From: TMP-24 sp046348855
Lineage (GTDB): Bacteria > Pseudomonadota > Alphaproteobacteria > Rhodobacterales > Rhodobacteraceae
DNA: 64,000 nt
Assembly (NCBI GenBank): GCA_046348855.1
Contig: JAXMDK010000002.1
Location: 62,001-126,000 of the forward strand
Reading direction: 5' to 3'
The translations under genes and the position numbers were made by a program. The first letter of the stretch is position 1; the number at the start of each line of letters is the position of its first letter. Positions 59,389 through 64,000 of the stretch are shown piece after piece. The notes below the pieces were generated by a model. The model worked only from the letters and a program-made list of their open reading frames with translations. It had not been told where the DNA came from and ran no database searches.

Positions 59389-60465
59389 ATGAAGCGCGAC
59401 TACAGCCTTTTGGGGGAAGATGCCCGGCGGGCCGTCGATTGCGGTCTGGCCGCCGCAGAATGGTATCACAGCGACGTCCCGCGCAAGGAGATGAAGGAAC
59501 TGATGGCGCGCAGCGACCAGCCGGCCATCCGCGACACGATCCTGCTTTACGGGCTGATGATCCTGTTCGTCGTCCTGGCCATCTGGCTCTGGCCCAGCTG
59601 GTGGTCGGCGCCCTTCTGGCTGGCCTACGGCGTCCTTTACGGCTCGGCCTCGGATTCGCGCTGGCACGAATGCGGGCACGGCACCGCCTTCCGCACGCCG
59701 TGGATGAACAATGTCGTCTACCAGATCGCCAGCTTCATGATGATCCGCAATCCCGTCACCTGGCGCTGGAGCCACGCCCGCCACCATACCGATACGATCA
59801 TCGTCGGGCGCGACCCGGAAATCGCGGTGATGCGCCCGCCGGTCCTTGCGAAGCTGGTCCTCAACCTCTTCGGCATCCTCGACGCCTGGACCGGCTGGGG
59901 CCGGATGCTCTTGAACGCCTCGGGCCGGCTCGACCCCGAGGAGGCCACCTTCATCCCCGACAGCGAAAAGCCCAAGGTGATCCGCATCGCCCGCGTCTGG
60001 GCGGCGATCTATGCCATCACCCTCGGGCTGGTCTTCTGGATGCACTCGATCCTGCCGCTGATGGTCGTGGGCCTGCCCCGCCTCTATGGCGCCTGGCACC
60101 ATGTGATGACCGGGCTTCTGCAGCACGGCGGCCTGGCCGACAACGTCACCGACCACCGGCTGAATTCGCGCACGGTGCTGATGAACCCGGTCAGCCGCTT
60201 CATCTACTGGAACATGAACTACCATGTCGAACACCACATGTTCCCGATGGTGCCCTATCACCGCCTGCCCGCCCTTCATGCGCGCATCGGCGCCGACCTG
60301 CCGGCGCCCTGCCCCTCGATCGCCTCCGCATACCGCGAGATGTGGCCCGCGCTGCTGCGCCAGCTGAAATACGAGGATTATTTCATCCGCCGCGACCTGC
60401 CGGCCACCGCGCGCCCCTACCGCGAAGATTTTCAACCGGCCGCCCTTGGCCACCCCGCCGAATGA
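59389..60465 (+). CDS. Fatty-acid-desaturase-fold oxygenase (MocD-like)
   Basis: A 358-residue di-iron membrane protein with the three histidine boxes HECGH (93-97), HARHH (129-133) and HVEHH (279-283), plus membrane spans near 50-84 and 202-230. The next gene encodes a MocE-type Rieske ferredoxin. In rhizobial rhizopine catabolism, MocD is a hydrocarbon oxygenase of this fold that works with MocE to demethylate 3-O-methyl-scyllo-inosamine. The ATG at 59389 has GGAAGGAAAGG before it. True lipid desaturation is the alternative, but the inositol context favours MocD. Confidence 0.82.
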   Translation: MKRDYSLLGEDARRAVDCGLAAAEWYHSDVPRKEMKELMARSDQPAIRDTILLYGLMILFVVLAIWLWPSWWSAPFWLAYGVLYGSASDSRWHECGHGTAFRTPWMNNVVYQIASFMMIRNPVTWRWSHARHHTDTIIVGRDPEIAVMRPPVLAKLVLNLFGILDAWTGWGRMLLNASGRLDPEEATFIPDSEKPKVIRIARVWAAIYAITLGLVFWMHSILPLMVVGLPRLYGAWHHVMTGLLQHGGLADNVTDHRLNSRTVLMNPVSRFIYWNMNYHVEHHMFPMVPYHRLPALHARIGADLPAPCPSIASAYREMWPALLRQLKYEDYFIRRDLPATARPYREDFQPAALGHPAE

Positions 60466-60472
60466 GGTTCCC

Positions 60473-60781
60473 ATGCCCTGGATCGACGCCTGCGCCACCG
60501 ACGACATCGACACCGAGGACGTGATCCGCTTCGATCACGGCGGACGGACCTTCGCCATCTACCGCAGCCCCGACGACACGTTCCACTGCACCGACGGGCT
60601 CTGTTCGCACGAGCACGTCCATCTGGCCGGCGGGCTGGTCATGGACTACGTGATCGAATGTCCCAAGCACAACGGCCAATTCGACTATCGCACCGGCGAG
60701 GCGCAGCGCGCCCCGGTCTGCGTGAACCTGTCGACCTATCCGGTGCGCCTCGACGGCGGCCGGGTGCTGATCGAGATCTGA
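60473..60781 (+). CDS. Rieske [2Fe-2S] ferredoxin (MocE-like)
   Basis: A 102-residue small Rieske protein that passes electrons to an oxygenase. The cluster ligands are C44-x-H46 (CSHEHVHLAGG) and C63-x2-H66 (CPKHNGQF), 16 residues apart. It starts 7 bp after the desaturase-type gene, and the PanB-like gene begins 1 bp after its stop. The ferredoxin reductase needed to complete the chain (MocF in rhizobia) is not in the window. Confidence 0.9.
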   Translation: MPWIDACATDDIDTEDVIRFDHGGRTFAIYRSPDDTFHCTDGLCSHEHVHLAGGLVMDYVIECPKHNGQFDYRTGEAQRAPVCVNLSTYPVRLDGGRVLIEI

Positions 60782-60782
60782 G

Positions 60783-61583
60783 ATGTTCAGCCGCCTGACC
60801 GTCGCCGACCTGCTGGCCGCCCGCGGCAAGCATCCGTTCGCCATGCTGCGGGTCGAAACGCTGGAAGAGGCAGAGGCGGCGGAGAAGGCGGGGGTCGAAC
60901 TGCTGTCGGTCCCGCCGCCGATGATCCTCGACCGCCGCTTCCGCCAGGCGGCGCCCACCGCCTTCGCCGTTCCGGGCGCGAATTTCCACGAGGTCGGCGA
61001 CACCGCCGATTTCCTGAAATGGGCCTTTCCGCTCTATGGCGCGGGGGCCGACGCGGTCTATTGCTCGGGCGCGCTGGCCACGGTGCGGGCGCTGGCCGAC
61101 CATGCCATCCCGGTCTGCGGTCATGTCGGGCTGATCCCGTCGAAACGCACCTGGACGGGCGGCTTCAGGGCGGTGGGCAAGACGATGGAAACCGCGCAAC
61201 TGGTCTGGAACCAGTGCCGGATGCTGGAAACGGCCGGGGCCTTCGCCGCCGAGATCGAGGTGGTGCCCGAAGCCGTGACCCGCGCCATCGCCGAACGGAC
61301 GAGCCTGTTCCTGATCTCGATGGGCGCGGGCAGCGGCGGGCATGCGCAATATCTGTTCAGCGACGACGTGCTGGGGCAGAATCGCGGCCATGTGCCGCGC
61401 CATGCCAAGGTCTATGCCAATCTCGCCGCCGAATACGACCGGCTCCAGGACCTGCGCATCGCCGCGATGGGCGCCTTCGCCCGTGAGGTGCACGAAGGCC
61501 TCTACCCCGCTCCCCAGCATCTGGTGGAGAGCGACCCCGACATGGTCGCAGGCTTCCGCGACTGGCTGAAGGCACAAGGATAG
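60783..61583 (+). CDS. Degenerate PanB (ketopantoate hydroxymethyltransferase) paralogue
   Basis: A 266-residue PEP-mutase/PanB-fold protein. IPVCGHVGLIPSKRTWTGGFRAVGK aligns with PanB VPVCGHLGLTP...GGYKVQGR, and GHVPRHAKVYANL with GHIPKFAKNFL. Aligned by eye to E. coli PanB, the Glu of LECVP (E181) is kept (IEVVP). The Mg-binding Asp45 and Asp84 and the Lys112/Glu114 pair are replaced (SVPPPM, AVPGANF, VYCSGA). It is therefore unlikely to make ketopantoate. Its place in a moc-like operon suggests a lyase or transferase step on an inositol-derived acid or one-carbon unit. Confidence 0.75.
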   Translation: MFSRLTVADLLAARGKHPFAMLRVETLEEAEAAEKAGVELLSVPPPMILDRRFRQAAPTAFAVPGANFHEVGDTADFLKWAFPLYGAGADAVYCSGALATVRALADHAIPVCGHVGLIPSKRTWTGGFRAVGKTMETAQLVWNQCRMLETAGAFAAEIEVVPEAVTRAIAERTSLFLISMGAGSGGHAQYLFSDDVLGQNRGHVPRHAKVYANLAAEYDRLQDLRIAAMGAFAREVHEGLYPAPQHLVESDPDMVAGFRDWLKAQG

Positions 61584-61586
61584 GTC

Positions 61587-62708
61587 ATGATCAGGGAACT
61601 TTCGATCGGCCTTATCGGCAGCGGCTTCATGGGCAAGGCGCACGCGCTGGCTTGGGCGGCGGCGGGCCGGGTGATGGGCGGCCTGCCGCCGGTCCGACTG
61701 GCGTGCCTCTGCGACACGCCCATTGACCGGGCGCGGGCGATGGCCGGGCAGTTCGGCTTTGCCGGGGCCACCGACGACTGGCGGGCGCTGGTGGCCGACC
61801 CGGCCATCGACGTGATCTCGATCACCACCCCGAACGGGATGCACCGCGAGATGGCGGTGGCGGCGCTGCAGGCGGGCAAGAATGTCTGGTGCGAAAAGCC
61901 GATGGCGCTGACCGAGGCCGACGCCGAGGCGATGGCGGCGGCGGCGCAGGCCTCGGGGCGCCACACGCTCCTTGGCTACAACTACATCCGCAACCCGGCC
62001 TTCAAGCATGCCTGCCAGCTGATCGCCGACGGCCGGATCGGCCGACCCGTGCATTTTCGCGGCTGGGTCGACGAGGATTACCAGGCCGACCCCGACCTCG
62101 CCTGGACCTGGCGGGCGCGCAAGGCCGATGCCGGCCTCGGCGCGCTTGGCGATCTCGGCTGCCATCTGGTCTCGATGATGCTGAACCTGATGGGCCCGGT
62201 CGAGAGCCTCATCGCCGACATGCAGACGATCCACGAAACCCGTCCCCTGCCCGAAGGCGGCCGCGCCCCGGTCGAAAACGAGGATACCGCCACCGCCATC
62301 CTCCGCTTCGCCTCCGGCGCGCAGGGCTCGCTCTCGACCTCGCGCTCGGCCTGGGGCCGCAAGAACCGGCTCGACTGGGAGGTGCACGGGACGCGGGGCA
62401 TGATCGCCTTCGCCCAGGAACGGATGAACGAGCTTCAGCTTTACATCAACGAAGGCCCCGGCGCCGAGGCCGGCTTCCGCACCATCCTGACCGGCCCGGC
62501 GCATGCGCCCTATGCCGCCTTCTGCCCCGCCCCCGGCCACCAGCTCGGCTTCAACGATCTCAAGGTGATCGAGGCGGTCGAATTCCTCGCCGCCATCGCC
62601 GGCGGCCCGCTCGCCTGGCCCGACTTCGCTGAGGGGCTGAGGATCGAGCGGATCATCCACCGCATCGCCGAAGCCGCCCAAAGCGGCCGGCGCGAAACGG
62701 TCGACTAG
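61587..62708 (+). CDS. Gfo/Idh/MocA-family dehydrogenase (MocA-like)
   Basis: A 373-residue NAD(P)-dependent oxidoreductase. IGSGFMGKAHALAWAAAGR near 10-28 is the Rossmann loop; VWCEKPMALTEADAEAMA near 100-117 holds the catalytic Lys in EKP; HFRGWVDEDYQADPDLAWTWR and LGDLGCHLVSMMLNLMG carry the conserved substrate-side residues. It differs from IolG at 53231 and is likely for a modified inositol. It starts 3 bp after the PanB-like gene. A repeat and two hairpins follow its stop, marking the operon end. Confidence 0.9.
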   Translation: MIRELSIGLIGSGFMGKAHALAWAAAGRVMGGLPPVRLACLCDTPIDRARAMAGQFGFAGATDDWRALVADPAIDVISITTPNGMHREMAVAALQAGKNVWCEKPMALTEADAEAMAAAAQASGRHTLLGYNYIRNPAFKHACQLIADGRIGRPVHFRGWVDEDYQADPDLAWTWRARKADAGLGALGDLGCHLVSMMLNLMGPVESLIADMQTIHETRPLPEGGRAPVENEDTATAILRFASGAQGSLSTSRSAWGRKNRLDWEVHGTRGMIAFAQERMNELQLYINEGPGAEAGFRTILTGPAHAPYAAFCPAPGHQLGFNDLKVIEAVEFLAAIAGGPLAWPDFAEGLRIERIIHRIAEAAQSGRRETVD

Positions 62709-62710
62709 AC

Positions 62711-62748
62711 CCGGCCCCCACTTTCGGTCCGAAAATATCCGGGGGGAG
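62711..62748 (-). repeat. Dispersed GGATATTTTCGG repeat, copy 4
   Basis: On the minus strand it reads CCGGATATTTTCGGACCG and continues AAAGTGGGGG. It lies immediately after the mocA-like stop, laid out like the copy after aruI. Confidence 0.6.
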
Positions 62749-62782
62749 GCCCCGCAGTCGCGGGGCCGGGGGCAGCGCCCCC
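62748..62782. terminator. Tandem hairpins after the moc-like operon
   Basis: GGCCCCGC-AGTC-GCGGGGCC (62748-62767) is followed at once by GGGGGC-AGC-GCCCCC (62768-62782). Two back-to-back GC stems follow the mocA-like gene. The strongest terminator candidate of that operon, though without a T-run. Confidence 0.6.
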
Positions 62783-62837
62783 ATCTCTCCGCGCATCCAT
62801 ACTGGCGCGGCCGGCGGCGCGGACCTATCATCGCCCC

Positions 62838-63530
62838 ATGCCGCGCCAGAACCGGGTCACGCCGTTTTCCACTCTCCTCGCCGATCCGGCGCGCGGGCTG
62901 TTCATGGGCAATCGCGGCTGTTTGCATGACGCCAGTGGCCGCATCGTCCGGCCGTTCCGCGGCCGGCTGTGGATCGTCTGCCTGACCGAATTCCGCGGCC
63001 GCCGCCGGGCGCTGATGCAGCCCGGCCGCTATACCGAACTCTTCTTCCTCGACGAGGCGATGGCGATGGCCGCCGGGCATCGGCCCTGCGCCGAATGCCG
63101 CCGGGCCGACTACCTGGCTTTCCGCCAGGCCTGGGCGGCGGCGGGTCTTGACCCTGCGCCGCGCGCCCCGGACATCGACCTGATCCTGCACCGGGCGCGG
63201 CTGGAGCGCCAAGCGCAGCGCCGCCACTTGACCGAGGCCGCGGGCCTGCCCGACGGAACCTTCGTCCTCGGCGCAGACGGCGCCGCGCTGCTTCTGGTCG
63301 GCCGATCGGCCCTGCCCTATGCACCTTCGGGCTATCTCGCCGCCCGCCCCCGCCCGCGCGGGCCGGTCACCGTCCTGACTCCGGCGCCCTTCGTCGCCAT
63401 CCTTGCCGCCGGTTACCGGCCGCTTCTGCACCCCTCGGCGCAGGCTGCACCAAAAACGTCGCCGCCCATGTCGGTCGGGGGGCAGAGCCCGGCCGCCGGG
63501 GCTGGTCAGATCGCGCAGGAGGAACCATGA
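62838..63530 (+). CDS. Unrecognised protein with a Cys-x2-Cys motif
   Basis: A 230-residue protein I do not recognise. It begins MPRQNRVTPFSTLLADPARGLFMGNRGCLHD, then has RLWIVCLTEFRGRRRALMQPGRYTELFFLDEAMAMAAGHRPCAECRRADYLAFRQAW. The HRPCAECRR segment could bind a metal or be a redox pair. The C-terminal third is low-complexity. There is no signal peptide or membrane span. The next gene overlaps its stop by 4 bp, so it is coupled to an esterase. The coding frame is well supported by length and coupling. Confidence 0.7.
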   Translation: MPRQNRVTPFSTLLADPARGLFMGNRGCLHDASGRIVRPFRGRLWIVCLTEFRGRRRALMQPGRYTELFFLDEAMAMAAGHRPCAECRRADYLAFRQAWAAAGLDPAPRAPDIDLILHRARLERQAQRRHLTEAAGLPDGTFVLGADGAALLLVGRSALPYAPSGYLAARPRPRGPVTVLTPAPFVAILAAGYRPLLHPSAQAAPKTSPPMSVGGQSPAAGAGQIAQEEP

Positions 63531-64000
63531 CCGACACGCCCGACTACAGCCGCCTGATCGACGCCGAGACCTGGGCCTTCATCCGCGAGACCGACCGCTG
63601 GTATCCGCCCGAGACGGCCACCTTCACCGTGGCCGAGCAGCGGCGGGTCTATGATGCCATGTGCCGGGCCTTCCATTACCCCTACCCGCCGGGCCTGACG
63701 GTCCGCGACGAAAGCCTCGGCGGCGTGCCCTGCCGGATCTACACGCCCGCCGGCGATACGCCGCCGCCGGCCACGGTCGTCTATTTCCACGGCGGCGGCT
63801 TCGTGGTGGGCGGGCTGCAAAGCCATGATGCGATCTGCGCCGAACTCGCCCACGGCAGCGGGCTGAAGGTGGTGTCGGCCGACTACCGGCTGGCCCCCGA
63901 ACACCGCCACCCGGCGCATTTCGACGATGCGCTAGCGGTGACGCGGGCGGTGGCGGCGGGTCTGCCGGCGCCGATGCGGCTGGTGCTGGCCGGCGACAGC
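63527..64000 (+). CDS. Alpha/beta hydrolase, HSL-type esterase (3' end outside window)
   Basis: The N-terminal 158 residues of an esterase of the hormone-sensitive lipase group. VVYFHGGGFVVGGLQSHDAIC holds the oxyanion-hole HGGG, SADYRLAPEHRHPAHFDDAL is the family block after it, and the window ends at LVLAGDS, the start of the GDSAG nucleophile motif. The ATG at 63527 overlaps the upstream stop by 4 bp and has AGGAGGAA before it, a near-ideal ribosome binding site. The substrate is unknown. Confidence 0.92.
   Translation, partial: MTDTPDYSRLIDAETWAFIRETDRWYPPETATFTVAEQRRVYDAMCRAFHYPYPPGLTVRDESLGGVPCRIYTPAGDTPPPATVVYFHGGGFVVGGLQSHDAICAELAHGSGLKVVSADYRLAPEHRHPAHFDDALAVTRAVAAGLPAPMRLVLAGDS

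Overview
The window is about 64 kb of very GC-rich DNA, densely coded and without tRNA, rRNA, CRISPR or insertion sequences that I can see. It looks like a chromosomal segment of an alphaproteobacterium of the Rhodobacter/Paracoccus group. The reasons are the dusB(nifR3)-ntrB-ntrC-ntrY-ntrX block, an NtrC without the sigma-54 contact loop, an IspDF fusion, a GAAC-N7-GAAC SOS box in front of lexA, the acuI gene, and dispersed hairpin-linked repeats with a GGAGTATTTGG core of a kind I associate with these genomes.

Layout. 1-8.4 kb: end of gltA, a frame-broken acyl-CoA dehydrogenase facing a LysR regulator, an unusual EF-G paralogue, then trpC-moaC-moeA-lexA. 8.4-21 kb: acuI, a solitary FliM/FliN-like protein, the nitrogen regulators ntrX-ntrY-ntrC-ntrB-dusB, and ispDF-pgpA-pncC-bolA-grxD. 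21-23.9 kb: an aldo/keto reductase and ilvD, both broken by many small frame changes. 23.9-25.4 kb: two small membrane proteins and a non-coding stretch packed with hairpins. 25.4-32.1 kb: a basic amino acid ABC importer divergent from a TetR regulator, an AruH-like arginine transaminase and an AruI-like 2-ketoarginine decarboxylase. 32.1-39.1 kb: gnd, then a cyanophycin operon (cphB-cphA-Mur ligase paralogue). 39.2-43 kb: opgG, a 66-residue protein and opgH for periplasmic glucans. 43-47.6 kb: copA-cueR, a methyltransferase and a DUF2189 membrane protein. 47.7-59.2 kb: myo-inositol catabolism (iolB, E, D, C, G), a sugar ABC transporter, an IolI/MocC-like enzyme and a LacI regulator. 59.3-62.7 kb: a divergent operon of a MocD-like desaturase-type oxygenase, a MocE-like Rieske ferredoxin, a degenerate PanB paralogue and a MocA-like dehydrogenase. 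The window ends with an unrecognised protein and the start of an esterase.

Two systems stand out. First, the inositol genes sit back to back with a moc-like set, and a perfect 28-bp palindrome lies between the LacI gene and that set. This suggests uptake and trimming of a methylated or aminated inositol (rhizopine-like) before entry into the iol pathway. Second, a nitrogen store (cyanophycin, an Arg-Asp polymer) lies next to an arginine importer and an arginine transaminase route, some 20 kb from the nitrogen sensors.

All function calls come from reading translated sequence and remembered family motifs. No database search was run. Start codons were chosen from overlaps, visible ribosome binding sites and usual protein length.
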